DNA from: Ensifer adhaerens
GTDB lineage: Bacteria > Pseudomonadota > Alphaproteobacteria > Rhizobiales > Rhizobiaceae
Reading direction: 5' to 3'
Length of the DNA: 64,000 nucleotides
Assembly: GCF_020035535.1 (NCBI RefSeq)
Contig: NZ_CP083350.1
Location: forward strand, 2,490,501-2,554,500
Part shown: positions 34,199 to 45,596 of the stretch, one piece after another
Layout of the letters: every line of letters begins with the position of its first letter
Numbering within the stretch: the first letter of the stretch is position 1
Notes under the pieces: generated by a model
The model's input: the letters and a program-made list of their open reading frames with translations, nothing else
Told to the model about the DNA's origin: nothing
The model's database searches: none
Position numbers and translations under genes: made by a program

Positions 34199-35368
34199 AT
34201 GGTTGAGGCAACGGACGGGCGGTTCTACGACAGCGTACCTCTCTTCGATGCGTTCGAGGGGGTGACGGACGAGGCCAACTATCGCCCGCTGCCGGATGGC
34301 TGGGTCCTTGCCGTTGCCGACATCGTCAACTCGACCGGCGCGATTGCCGAAGGTCGCTACAAAACTGTGAATATGGCAGGCGCCAGTGTGATCTCGGCGT
34401 TGATGAACGCGCTCGAAGAAAAGTCGATGCCCTTTGTTTTCGGGGGTGACGGTGCACTCGCCGCACTGCCGGCTCCAATGGAGGGCCGCGCACGCGCCGC
34501 ACTCTCTGCCGTTAAGACCTGGGTTGCCGAGGAGCTTGGCCTCGAATTGCGCGCCGCTTTGGTGCCGGTCAGTGATATCCGGGCCAACGGCTTCGACATG
34601 CGCGTCGCCCGCTTCAAGGCGAGCGAGGAAGTCTTCTATGCGATGTTTGCGGGCGGCGGCGCCAGTTGGGCGGAGGCGGCGATGAAGGCGGGACGCTATC
34701 CCGTCGGTCCTGCGGCCGCCGGTACCCGGCCCGATCTGACCGGGCTCTCCTGTCGCTGGAACCCGATCGAGTCCCGCCATGGCACCATAGCCTCGATCAT
34801 CGCCGTGCCCGGACAGAAGGGCAATGGGCCGGAGTTCCAGGCGTTGATCGCCGATATTGTCGCGTTGGCCGACGAGGAAGAGCGCAACGGTCATCCTGTT
34901 CCTGAGCTTGGGCCGCGGCCGCGGTTCTCTTTCAAGGGCATCGACGCCGAGACGCGGGCCGTGGCGCCGAAGGGGCAGCGCTTTTTCGCCCGTTGCTTCA
35001 TCACCGTGCAGACACTGGCGCTGTTTGTATGTCTCAAGATGGGTTGGAATCTCGGGACGTTCGACACGACCCGCTACCGCCGCGACCTCGCCGACAACAC
35101 GGATTTCCGCAAGTTTGACGACGGGTTGAAAATGACGATTGACATCAGCGCCGATCGGCTAGAGCGGATCGAAGCGCGGCTAAGGCAGGCCGAGGCAGCG
35201 GGCGTCGGGCACTATGGACTGCATCAACAGGATTCGGCGCTCATGACCTGCATCGTTCCGACGCCTATGACGCGGGACCACATGCATTTCGTCGACGGCG
35301 CGTCGGGCGGCTATGCAGTCGCCGCAAGCAAGCTCAAGGCAACGTTGGCGCGGGTTCATACTGCCTAG
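34199..35368 (+). CDS. DUF3095 protein with cyclase-like metal motifs
   Basis: This 389-aa protein of the DUF3095 family has an N-terminal RFYDSVPLFDAF, then WVLAVADIVNSTGAIAEG (Asp41) and FVFGGDGALAALP (Asp84). Both resemble the first and second metal aspartate motifs of class III nucleotidyl cyclases. The C-terminal half is family-specific (YRRDLADNTDFRKFDDGLKM, GLHQQDSALMTCIVP). A catalytic cyclase activity is not established. The ATG at 34199 was taken because AGGG lies upstream; an earlier ATG at 34130 would add 23 residues of poor family fit. Confidence 0.75.
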   Translation: MVEATDGRFYDSVPLFDAFEGVTDEANYRPLPDGWVLAVADIVNSTGAIAEGRYKTVNMAGASVISALMNALEEKSMPFVFGGDGALAALPAPMEGRARAALSAVKTWVAEELGLELRAALVPVSDIRANGFDMRVARFKASEEVFYAMFAGGGASWAEAAMKAGRYPVGPAAAGTRPDLTGLSCRWNPIESRHGTIASIIAVPGQKGNGPEFQALIADIVALADEEERNGHPVPELGPRPRFSFKGIDAETRAVAPKGQRFFARCFITVQTLALFVCLKMGWNLGTFDTTRYRRDLADNTDFRKFDDGLKMTIDISADRLERIEARLRQAEAAGVGHYGLHQQDSALMTCIVPTPMTRDHMHFVDGASGGYAVAASKLKATLARVHTA

Positions 35369-35421
35369 CAACGACGCCGAGATGCCGTCCGGTCTGCGGC
35401 CCTCGGCGAACCCGGTGCGGG

Positions 35422-36807
35422 TCAGGCCTTGACGATATGTTCGCCGGTCAGCCCGTTGCGGTGAAAGACATTGCGCGTATCGACGACGAGCGGCGCGGCA
35501 GCCGCAAGCGCGGCGTAGTCCACCTGGTCATGGTCGGTGGCAATCAACACGGCGTCGAACCCTGCCAGCGTTTGCGCGTCGAGCACGACGGACCGCCGGC
35601 CCTTCAAGGCGCCATATTCACGCGTCGGCGGGATCTCGGCGACGTAAGGGTCGTGATAGGCGGTGCGCCCACCGCGCTCTTCGATCAATTCGATCAGGCG
35701 CAGCGACGGGCTTTCGCGAATGTCCGGAACATTCTTCTTGTAGGCGAGGCCGACCACGAGGACGTTGGAACGGCTGAGCGCCTTGCCGGCCTTGCGGTCG
35801 AGGGCCTCGGCCAGGCGGCTGACCACATGGCGGGGCATGGCCGAATTGATCTCGCCGGCAAGCTCGATGAAGCGCGTAGGCAGCTCGAATTCCCGCGACT
35901 TCCAGGTGAGGTAGAAGGGGTCGATCGGAATGCAGTGGCCGCCGAGCCCGGGGCCGGGGTAGAACGGCATGTAGCCGAACGGCTTGGTCTTTGCCGCTTC
36001 GATCACTTCCCATACGTCGATGCCCATTGCCTCATAGACGATCTTCAACTCGTTGACGAGGGCGATGTTGACGGAGCGGAAGATGTTCTCGGTGAGTTTC
36101 ACGGCCTCCGCCGTGGCGTTGGAAGAGACCGGCACGACGGTCTTCACCACGGCAGCATAGAAGCGCTCCATCAAGGCCGAAGCCTGCGGACCGTCACCGG
36201 CGACGACCTTCGGAATGCTGACGGTCTCATAGGTCGGATTGCCGGGGTCCTCGCGCTCCGGCGAAAAGCCGACGAAGAAGTCGTTGCCGGACTTGAGTCC
36301 GGTTTCCTCAAGGATGGTGCGCACGACGCCATCGGTCGTCCCCGGATAGGTGGTCGATTCCAGGACGATAAGTTGTGCTGGCCGAAGCGCAGCAGCGATA
36401 GCGCGGGAGGTCTTCTCGACGAAGGAAAGATCCGGGTCTCGGTGTTTGGTGAGCGGCGTCGGCACGCAGATGATGATGACGTCGCAGCCCGCCAGCCTTT
36501 GAAAGTCCGTTGTCGAGTGGAAGCGGCCGGCACTGCTCTCTTGCGCAAGTGCTGCGTCCGATACGGCGGCGATGTAGGACTTGCCCGCATCGAGCGAGAC
36601 GATCTTGTTGGGATCGATATCGAACCCGGTGACGGCGAAGCCTGCGCGGGCAGCGGCGATGGCGAGCGGCAGGCCGACATAGCCAAGGCCGATGACGCCA
36701 ACCTTGGCGCTGAAGGCAGCGATGGACGAGAGCAGGTTTTCGAAGTGAGGTGAGGTCAATTTTGCTTTCCGGATCTCGTGGACAGACGGGCGGCGTCGCG
36801 CGAACAT
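35422..36807 (-). CDS. UDP-sugar 6-dehydrogenase (WbpA/UDP-N-acetyl-hexosamine type)
   Basis: This 461-aa NAD-dependent dehydrogenase oxidises C6 of a nucleotide sugar to the uronic acid. Motifs are VGVIGLGYVGLPLAIAAARA (Rossmann), IIICVPTPL, FFVGFSPEREDPGN, AEAVKLTENIFRSVNIALVNE, and the catalytic Cys292 in GPGLGGHCIPIDP. SPERxDPGN and the length favour a UDP-GlcNAc/ManNAc-type enzyme over UDP-glucose dehydrogenase (inference). The N-terminal ~35 residues precede the Rossmann start, and the ribosome site is weak, so the exact start is uncertain. Confidence 0.9.
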   Translation of the reverse strand: MFARRRPSVHEIRKAKLTSPHFENLLSSIAAFSAKVGVIGLGYVGLPLAIAAARAGFAVTGFDIDPNKIVSLDAGKSYIAAVSDAALAQESSAGRFHSTTDFQRLAGCDVIIICVPTPLTKHRDPDLSFVEKTSRAIAAALRPAQLIVLESTTYPGTTDGVVRTILEETGLKSGNDFFVGFSPEREDPGNPTYETVSIPKVVAGDGPQASALMERFYAAVVKTVVPVSSNATAEAVKLTENIFRSVNIALVNELKIVYEAMGIDVWEVIEAAKTKPFGYMPFYPGPGLGGHCIPIDPFYLTWKSREFELPTRFIELAGEINSAMPRHVVSRLAEALDRKAGKALSRSNVLVVGLAYKKNVPDIRESPSLRLIELIEERGGRTAYHDPYVAEIPPTREYGALKGRRSVVLDAQTLAGFDAVLIATDHDQVDYAALAAAAPLVVDTRNVFHRNGLTGEHIVKA

Positions 36808-37131
36808 GTCGTGGTTTGTTGGAGAGAAACAAGCCCCAAGTCAAGCGAGGCACCGCGTCGGGCCGCGGGACTGGTCCATGAGCCGACTATCAAATCTTCG
36901 TGCGAAAAAACTTTGCCTAGCCTCTGGAAATCGGCGGGCGGGATCAATATCTGCAACGGATAAGTCCCGCATTCCGGGTGCCTGCACGTCATCGACGCCG
37001 GAACGGCTGGAGCATTTTCTTAACGGGCACGGCTCATCATCATCCACCGCGAACTTGGACCGGCAATTTGCCGGGGCGTTCGTCGTCTCCGGATGCTGGC
37101 GTGGGACGGTCTGTCATGATGAGGACGCGAA
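36808..37131. other. Divergent intergenic region, UDP-sugar dehydrogenase / nucleotidyl cyclase
   Basis: These 324 bp separate two divergent genes and presumably hold both promoters. No hairpin, conserved box or small ORF with a ribosome site could be supported. Confidence 0.4.
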
Positions 37132-38481
37132 ATGGCCCCGACAAACGACAACGTATCCGAAATCCTCATCGACAAGGTTGCCGACTGGTTGATGCGGACG
37201 TCGCTCAGCGACGCACCGCTGGAGACGATCGTCAAAGGTTTCTGCGAGCGGCTGGCAGCCGCCGGTCTGCCGCTAATGCGCGTTCACCTCTCCTTTTCGA
37301 TGTTGCATCCGCTCTATGATGCACTTGGTTTCACCTGGGTGCGCGGCAAGGGCGTCGAGGTGAGTGGCCTCCGGCACGAAGAACTGGCGCTCAATCCCGA
37401 ACGCTTTCTGCAGAGCCCGTACTACTACCTGCTCAACAACAATCTCGAACATGTCCGGCGGCGCCTTTATCAGGATACGCCGTCCGAGTTCCCGATTTTC
37501 GACGATCTGAAGGAGATGGGTGCGACGGACTACCTGGCCTTCATGCAGTCGCTCGGGGCCGATTCCGGTCACGGCATGGTCGGGTCCTGGACGACGGACC
37601 GCCATGGTGGCTTCACCGATGATGTGATTGGGGCGCTTTTGAAACTGCAGTATCATCTGGCAGTTGCCGCCAAGATGGCGGTGCTTGGAAAACTCGCCGA
37701 CAATATGCTGACCACCTATCTCGGCTCCAGCGCCGGCCGCCGCGTGATGAGTGGCCAGGTGCGTCGTGGCGATGGCGAAACCGTACGTGCGATCCTGGTC
37801 ATGGCCGATATGCGCCGCTCGACGATGCTGGCGGAAAAGGAAGGGCGGCAGTCCTACATCGAGACGCTGAACACCTATTTCGATGCGATTGCTGCCCCCT
37901 TCAATCGCAATGGCGGCCATATCCTGAGCTTCGTCGGTGACGGGTTCATCGCCGTCTATCCGTGTGGGCGCCACAAGGAGCCGTCCGAGTTTGCTGCCCG
38001 CGAAGCCTTCGCAGCCGTTCGCGCAGCAACCGTGCGCATGGAGATGCTGAACGGCGAAAGGCGCAAGCAAGCGCGTGATCCGATCGGCTACGGCATCGGA
38101 CTGCATGTCGGCAACGTGATGTTCGGCAATGTCGGCCTGCGCGACCGGCTGACCTTCTCCGCCTTCGGCTCGGCCGTCAACGAAGTCCAGCGGTTGCAGA
38201 ACCTCACCAAGAAGTATGCGCATAGCGTCGTCGCGAGCGAAGCCTTCGTCAACTACTGCGGTGGGGATTGGACCGCGCTCGGCCAGGAAAAACTGCGCGG
38301 CGTGCGGCAGAAGTTCACGATTCTCTACCCCAACGATACGGCGTTGCTTGCCAGGGCAGACGAGCGCTTCGACGATGTGTCGCAGGATGGACTTTCCGAA
38401 GCGGAACATGTCATGTTGCTTCACCGTAATACTCGTCCGCTTCAGCCGCCGCGCGGCCTTATCGACAAGATGCTTCAGTAA
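37132..38481 (+). CDS. Class III adenylate/guanylate cyclase
   Basis: The protein has 449 aa. The first ~200 residues form a sensor-like domain (WVRGKGVEVSGL, RRRLYQDTPSEFPIFDDL), of the kind fused to rhizobial cyclases. The catalytic domain (about 205-420) shows ILVMADMRRSTMLAE (metal Asp226), HILSFVGDGFIAVYP (Asp270) and FGSAVNEVQRLQNL (transition-state Asn/Arg). The active site therefore looks intact. No membrane helix is visible. The start has GAGGA 7 bp upstream. A polysaccharide lyase gene follows 9 bp after the stop. Confidence 0.88.
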   Translation: MAPTNDNVSEILIDKVADWLMRTSLSDAPLETIVKGFCERLAAAGLPLMRVHLSFSMLHPLYDALGFTWVRGKGVEVSGLRHEELALNPERFLQSPYYYLLNNNLEHVRRRLYQDTPSEFPIFDDLKEMGATDYLAFMQSLGADSGHGMVGSWTTDRHGGFTDDVIGALLKLQYHLAVAAKMAVLGKLADNMLTTYLGSSAGRRVMSGQVRRGDGETVRAILVMADMRRSTMLAEKEGRQSYIETLNTYFDAIAAPFNRNGGHILSFVGDGFIAVYPCGRHKEPSEFAAREAFAAVRAATVRMEMLNGERRKQARDPIGYGIGLHVGNVMFGNVGLRDRLTFSAFGSAVNEVQRLQNLTKKYAHSVVASEAFVNYCGGDWTALGQEKLRGVRQKFTILYPNDTALLARADERFDDVSQDGLSEAEHVMLLHRNTRPLQPPRGLIDKMLQ

Positions 38482-38490
38482 GGGGGAAGA

Positions 38491-39441
38491 ATGTTCCGAG
38501 CCGTGTTTGTCGCCGCCAGCATCGCCATGGCCGGAGGCGCCATGGCGCAGCCGTGGGAAACCAAACTGTCAGACGGCTTCGAAGGACAGAATTTCGCGCC
38601 CGAAGGTGGGCTCTATTATCGCGAAAATTTCGAGCAGACTGCGGGCACGGTCGAATTTCAGAACGAGGTCAAGCGTACCGGAAACGGCGCGCTCAAATTG
38701 AGTGTCGTTCCGACGTGTCCGGACTCCCTCGACGGTTGTAGCGAGCGAGCCGAGATTTGGGAAAAGACGGCGCTGCGTGTGCCCTACGACCAGGGGATCT
38801 GGTACGGTTTCGCGGTCAAGTTTGCCGATCCGATCCCAAGCGAGGACCACCGCTATCTGATCGCCCAGTGGAAACGTGAGATCGACCCCGGCGCGGAGGG
38901 CGATTTCAGCCCGTTCCTGGCTTTGCGTCTCGAAGCCGGCAAGCTCTTCGTCACGGTGGAGACGAATTACATCGCGCCGCTCTCGTCCGGTCCGGAAGGG
39001 ACGCCGGCCAGCTGCAAGCCCGGTGAGATTCCCGTGTGGGGGCGCCCCAACATCAACCAGATGCGCATGCTGGTCGCAGCCGACAGCAACTGGAAGCCGG
39101 AAGACGGCAGCCTCTTCAATGGCTGCACGGATGCCGTGAAGGTGACGAGCCATGGCAATCCGTTGCCCGACCCGAAGTCCGGCTGGATCGATTTCGCGAT
39201 TTACACGCTGCCGGGGGCCAATGGCACCGGGCGTATCGAAGTCTTCGCCAACGACAAGCCGATCATTACGGTAACCGGGCATGTCGGCCACGACGACAAG
39301 GGGCTCGGCAAGAACCAGTACTTCAAGTTCGGCCCCTATCGAGCGGCCGATACGACCGACTGGACGCTGTTCTATGACGACTTCCGTCGCTCGCCGAATT
39401 GCGCCGACGTGTTAAAGGCCGAGGTGTGCCCCGCGCTCTAA
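38491..39441 (+). CDS. Secreted polysaccharide lyase (heparin lyase I-like fold)
   Basis: This 316-aa protein has a signal peptide (FRAVFVAASIAMAGGAMA-QP) and a jelly-roll-like body with ERAEIWEKTALRVPYDQG, WYGFAVKFADPIPSED, LIAQWKREIDPG, YFKFGPYRAADTTDWTLFYDDF. These match the family of periplasmic or extracellular polysaccharide lyases that cleave uronic-acid-containing glycans. A plausible substrate is the polymer built in this region, trimmed or remodelled during export (inference). It follows the cyclase gene by 9 bp and has GGGGGAAGA as ribosome site. Confidence 0.82.
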   Translation: MFRAVFVAASIAMAGGAMAQPWETKLSDGFEGQNFAPEGGLYYRENFEQTAGTVEFQNEVKRTGNGALKLSVVPTCPDSLDGCSERAEIWEKTALRVPYDQGIWYGFAVKFADPIPSEDHRYLIAQWKREIDPGAEGDFSPFLALRLEAGKLFVTVETNYIAPLSSGPEGTPASCKPGEIPVWGRPNINQMRMLVAADSNWKPEDGSLFNGCTDAVKVTSHGNPLPDPKSGWIDFAIYTLPGANGTGRIEVFANDKPIITVTGHVGHDDKGLGKNQYFKFGPYRAADTTDWTLFYDDFRRSPNCADVLKAEVCPAL

Positions 39442-39482
39442 CCGACTGAAGATGCAAGGAGCAATGCTCCGGTTGCAGTCGG
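39442..39482 (+). terminator. Hairpin after the polysaccharide lyase
   Basis: CCGACTG (39442) pairs with CAGTCGG (39476). Inside are GCAA/TTGC and GGAGC/GCTCC pairs. A T-run (seven T) occurs only 30 bp later (39515-39522), so the hairpin is a weak terminator candidate. Confidence 0.4.
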
Positions 39483-39563
39483 CCTGCTGGACAGCCTTCT
39501 GAAGCTGCGCTAGTCTTTTTTTAGAGGCGGCGGATAAAAAGGCGATGAGGGAAGCGTGCTGCT

Positions 39564-41452
<1,889 letters not shown>

Positions 41453-41456
<4 letters not shown>

Positions 41457-43354
41457 TCACCCGCCGAACTGTACTGGCATTGCTTGCAACCGTGGCATTT
41501 CCCATGCGGCTGCTGGCTGCTGGCGGCGAGCCGGCGTTTCTGGAAAAGCTGATTGCCGACGGCAAACTCCCGCCGCTCAGCGAGCGCCTGCCCAAGACGC
41601 CGCGTGTCATCAACGTCGCGGCATTGGGGCGTACGCCCGGCAAGCATGGCGGCGTCGTGACGATGATCATCGGCAGCGCCAAGGACATCCGGCTCATGAC
41701 CATCTACGGCTATGCCCGGCTGGTCGGCTATGACGAAACGCTGAAGCTCGAAGCGGATGTCCTCGAAAGCTACGAAACGGTCGAGGACCGCATTTTCACC
41801 TTCCACCTGAGGGAAGGGCACAAGTGGTCTGACGGAACGCCGCTGACCGCCGAGGACTTCCGCTATTGCTGGGACGACGTGCTCAACAACGAAAAGCTGA
41901 GCCCCGCCGGATTGCCGACTGCGCTGGTGATGGACGGAGAGGCCGGAAAGTTCGAAGTCCTCGACGAGCGAACCGTTCGCTACACTTGGTTGACGCCAAA
42001 CCCGGACTTCCTGCAGAAGCTTGCGGCGCCCCAGCCGATGTTGGTGGCGATGCCTTCCGCATATCTCAAGCAGTTCCACGAGAAGTATCAGGAAGAAGAC
42101 AAGCTCAAGGCCCTGATGAAGGAGCAGCGCGTCAAGAAATGGAGCCAGCTCCATATGCGCATGGCACGCTCCTATCGCCCTGAAAACCCGGACCTGCCGA
42201 CGCTCGACCCGTGGCGCAACACGACACCGCTTCCAGCCGAGCAGTTCGTTTTTGAGCGTAATCCCTACTTTCACCGTGTGGACGAGAACGGGCTGCAGCT
42301 TCCCTATATCGACAAGTTCGTGCTCAACGTCAGTTCCTCGGCACTGATCCCGGCGAAGACGGGCACGGGTGAAAGCGATCTGCAGGCCACGGGCCTCGAC
42401 TTCGTCGACTATACCTTCCTCAAGGATTCCGAGAAGCGGTATCCGGTGAAGGTGTTGCTTTGGAAGAAGACGCAGGGTTCGCGCCTGGCGCTTCTGCCCA
42501 ACCTCAACTGCTCCGACACGGTCTGGCGGTCGTTGCTGCAGGACGTGCGCGTTCGCCGTGCACTCTCGCTCGCGATCGACCGCACAGAGATCAACAAGGC
42601 CGTCTTCTACGGACTGACCAAGGAAAGCGCCGACACGGTTCTGCCGGATAGCCCGCTCTTCCGTCCGGAGTTCGCCAGTGCGTGGGTCGCCCACGACCCG
42701 GCTCAGGCCAATGCGCTGCTCGACGAGGTTGGGCTGACACAGCGCGGCAGTGACGGCATTCGTATTCTCTCCGATGGCCGGCCGGCGCAAATCGTTGTGG
42801 AAACGGCGGGCGAAAGTACGCTTGAGACGGACGTGCTTCAGCTTGTCACCGACTACTGGCAGAAGATCGGTATATCGCTTTTCATCCGCACCTCGCAGCG
42901 CGACACGTTCCGCAGCCGCGCCGTGGGCGGCGAGATCGTCATGTCGATGTGGTTCGGCCTCGACAACGGCGTGCCCACTCCCGGCATGAACCCGGGGCAG
43001 CTGGCGCCCACGGCCGACGACCAGCTGCAATGGCCGGTCTGGGGGCTCAACTATCTGTCCCATGGCGAAATGGGCCAGGCGCCTGATCTTCCTGCCGCCG
43101 TCGAGCTGACGGAACTGCTGCAACGCTGGCGCCATTCGGCGGAAGATGCCGAGCGTACGGAGATTTGGACCCGCATGCTGTCGATCTACACGGACCAGGT
43201 GTTCTCGATCGGTATCGTCAACGCCTCGCTGCAGCCGATCCTCGTGGCGAAGAAGCTCCGCAACGTGCCGGAAACGGCGCTCTACGGCTTCGATCCCACG
43301 TCCTACTTTGGTGTTTACAAGACCGATACCTTCTGGATCGAGCAGGAAACCTGA
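41453..43354 (+). CDS. Peptide-type extracellular solute-binding protein (family 5)
   Basis: This 633-aa protein has an N-terminal MITRRTVLALLATVAF signal with twin Arg, possibly Tat-directed. Family-5 motifs are LREGHKWSDGTPLTAEDF, VRRALSLAIDRTEINKAVFYG and PDSPLF. It binds the substrate for the adjacent permeases; YejA-like size and operon order suggest peptides or peptide-like compounds. AAGGGAG precedes the start. The 4-bp overlap with the ATPase gene indicates coupling. Confidence 0.92.
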
Positions 43355-43355
43355 C

Positions 43356-44354
43356 ATGCTGCGATATATTCTCTGGCGTATCGCGGCGATGGTTCCCACC
43401 CTCCTCATCATTTCCGCTCTTGTCTTCACCATCATCGAACTGCCCCCGGGCGACTACTTCGAAAGCTATGTCGCCGAGCTCAAGGCGCAGGGCGAAGGCG
43501 TCGACATGGAGCAAATCGACGCGCTCAGGAAGGAATATGGCTTCGACCAGCCGCCGGTCCTGCGCTACGTCTACTGGCTTGGCGGCATGCTGCAGGGCGA
43601 TTTCGGCTATTCCTTCGAATACGAACTGCCGGTCAGCGCTGTTGTCGGCGATCGCTTGTGGCTGACGATCCTGGTCTCTTTCGTCACCATCATCTTCACC
43701 TGGCTGATCGCCTTTCCGATCGGTATCTACTCCGCGACCCATCAGTATAGCTGGGGCGATTACGGCCTGTCGCTGATGGGCTTGATCGGCATTGCCATCC
43801 CGAATTTCATGCTGGCGCTGATCTTGATGTATTTCGCCAATATCTGGTTCGGGATATCGATCGGCCACCTGATGGATCAGAAATATCTGGCCGAGCCGAT
43901 GAGTTGGGCCAAGGCAAAATCGATTCTCGAGCACATCTGGATACCCGTCATCATCGTCGGTGCGGCGGGCACGGCCGGCATGATCCGGCGTCTGCGCGCC
44001 AACCTGCTCGACGAACTGCAGAAACAGTATGTGGTGACGGCGCGCGCCAAGGGGCTTTCGCCGATGCGCACGCTGGTCAAGTACCCGCTGCGCATGGCGC
44101 TGAACTTCTTCATCTCGGACATCGGCTCGATCCTGCCGGCGATCATTTCCGGTGCGGAAATCACCGCGATCGTGCTGTCGCTGGAAACCACCGGCCCGAT
44201 GCTGATCAAGGCCTTGCAAAGCCAGGACATGTATCTCGCCGGTTCGTTCCTGATGTTCCTCGCCTTCCTGACGGTGATCGGCGTGCTGATCTCCGACATC
44301 GCACTCGCCATCCTCGATCCACGAATTCGGCTGCAAGGCAGGAGCACCAAGTGA
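43356..44354 (+). CDS. ABC transporter permease (DppB/YejB-like)
   Basis: This 332-aa permease begins MLRYILWRIAAMVPTLLIIS and has six predicted helices. The binding-protein-dependent transport motif is in TARAKGLSPMRTLVKYPLRM. The periplasmic loop after helix 1 (PPGDYFESYVAELKAQ) is family-typical. It starts one base after the binding-protein stop. Its stop overlaps the next permease start. Confidence 0.92.
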   Translation: MLRYILWRIAAMVPTLLIISALVFTIIELPPGDYFESYVAELKAQGEGVDMEQIDALRKEYGFDQPPVLRYVYWLGGMLQGDFGYSFEYELPVSAVVGDRLWLTILVSFVTIIFTWLIAFPIGIYSATHQYSWGDYGLSLMGLIGIAIPNFMLALILMYFANIWFGISIGHLMDQKYLAEPMSWAKAKSILEHIWIPVIIVGAAGTAGMIRRLRANLLDELQKQYVVTARAKGLSPMRTLVKYPLRMALNFFISDIGSILPAIISGAEITAIVLSLETTGPMLIKALQSQDMYLAGSFLMFLAFLTVIGVLISDIALAILDPRIRLQGRSTK

Positions 44355-45526
44355 CGTCATTTCTTCCGGCGCCCGGCGAGCCCCTGCCGCACTATGTTTC
44401 GACGGCCCCTTTCGATCCCTATTCCGTCGAGGCGATGACGGACGAGCAGGTGCGCGTCAATCAGGCTTCGCAGCTTCGCCTGATGTGGTGGAAGTTCCGC
44501 CGCCACAGGCTCGCGCTCGTCTCGGGTATTTTCCTTGCGGCGCTCTACCTGTCGATCCTCATTTCCGAGTTCCTCGCGCCCTACAATCTGCACACCCGCA
44601 ACATGGACTACATCTATGCACCGCCGCAGGCGGTGCACCTGTTCCATGAGGGCAAGTTCGTCGGTCCCTTCGTCTACGGGCGGACCATGACGCTCGACAT
44701 GGACACGCTGAAGCGCAACTATGCCGACGATACCAAGGACGTGCAGCGGCTCCGCTTCTTCTGCCGCGGCGACGGTTATCGTTTCTGGGGGCTGTTCGAC
44801 AGCAACGTGCATCTCGTTTGCCCGGCGGAAGGCGGCCAGGCCTTCTTCCTGGGGACGGACCGTCTCGGCCGCGACGTGCTTTCGCGCATCATTTACGGCG
44901 CTCGAATCTCGCTCACGATCGGCCTTTTCGGCATCACCGTGAGCTTCGTGCTCGGCATCGTCATCGGTGGCCTTGCCGGTTATCACGGCGGCGTCTTCGA
45001 TCTCATCGTGCAGCGCGTCATCGAGGTTCTGCAGTCGATCCCGAGCATCCCGCTTTGGCTGTCGCTCGCAGCGATCATGCCAGCGACCTGGAGTCCTATC
45101 CTGATCTACCTGGCGATCACGATCATCCTCGGTCTTCTCGACTGGACGGGGCTTGCGCGTGCCGTGCGCTCGAAACTGCTGGCGCTTCGCGAGGAGGACT
45201 ATGTTCTTGCGGCCCAGCTGATGGGCGCAAAGAGCAGCCGCATCATCGGCCGGCATCTCGTGCCGGGTTTCATGTCGCATCTGATCGCCACTGCGACGAT
45301 CTCGATCCCGGGCATGATCCTTGGCGAGACGGCACTGAGCTTCCTCGGTCTCGGCCTCAGGCCCCCGATCACCAGCTGGGGCATTCTCCTGACCGAGGCC
45401 AAGAGCGTCAGCGTCATCGCCTTCTATCCCTGGCTCCTATTTCCCACAATTCCGGTCATTCTTGTGATTTTGGCATTCAACTTCTTGGGAGATGGGTTGC
45501 GCGATGCGGCCGATCCCTACAAATGA
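44351..45526 (+). CDS. ABC transporter permease (DppC/YejE-like) with enlarged periplasmic loop
   Basis: This 391-aa permease starts at GTG 44351, overlapping the previous stop (GTGA). An extended N-terminal cytoplasmic segment precedes helix 1 (LALVSGIFLAALYLSILIS). A periplasmic stretch of about 90 residues, from NLHTRNMDYIY to FFLGTDRLGRDVLSRI, is longer than in typical DppC. The permease motif EEDYVLAAQLMGAKSSRIIG and FLGLGLRPPITSWGILL are present. It ends the transporter operon. Confidence 0.9.
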   Translation: MTSFLPAPGEPLPHYVSTAPFDPYSVEAMTDEQVRVNQASQLRLMWWKFRRHRLALVSGIFLAALYLSILISEFLAPYNLHTRNMDYIYAPPQAVHLFHEGKFVGPFVYGRTMTLDMDTLKRNYADDTKDVQRLRFFCRGDGYRFWGLFDSNVHLVCPAEGGQAFFLGTDRLGRDVLSRIIYGARISLTIGLFGITVSFVLGIVIGGLAGYHGGVFDLIVQRVIEVLQSIPSIPLWLSLAAIMPATWSPILIYLAITIILGLLDWTGLARAVRSKLLALREEDYVLAAQLMGAKSSRIIGRHLVPGFMSHLIATATISIPGMILGETALSFLGLGLRPPITSWGILLTEAKSVSVIAFYPWLLFPTIPVILVILAFNFLGDGLRDAADPYK

Positions 45527-45596
45527 AGCCCGATTTGAAGCCGGCAAGCGGTCGGCGTGAAACGGTTCATTGCACCCTGTGCGAAAGGTTTCTTGC

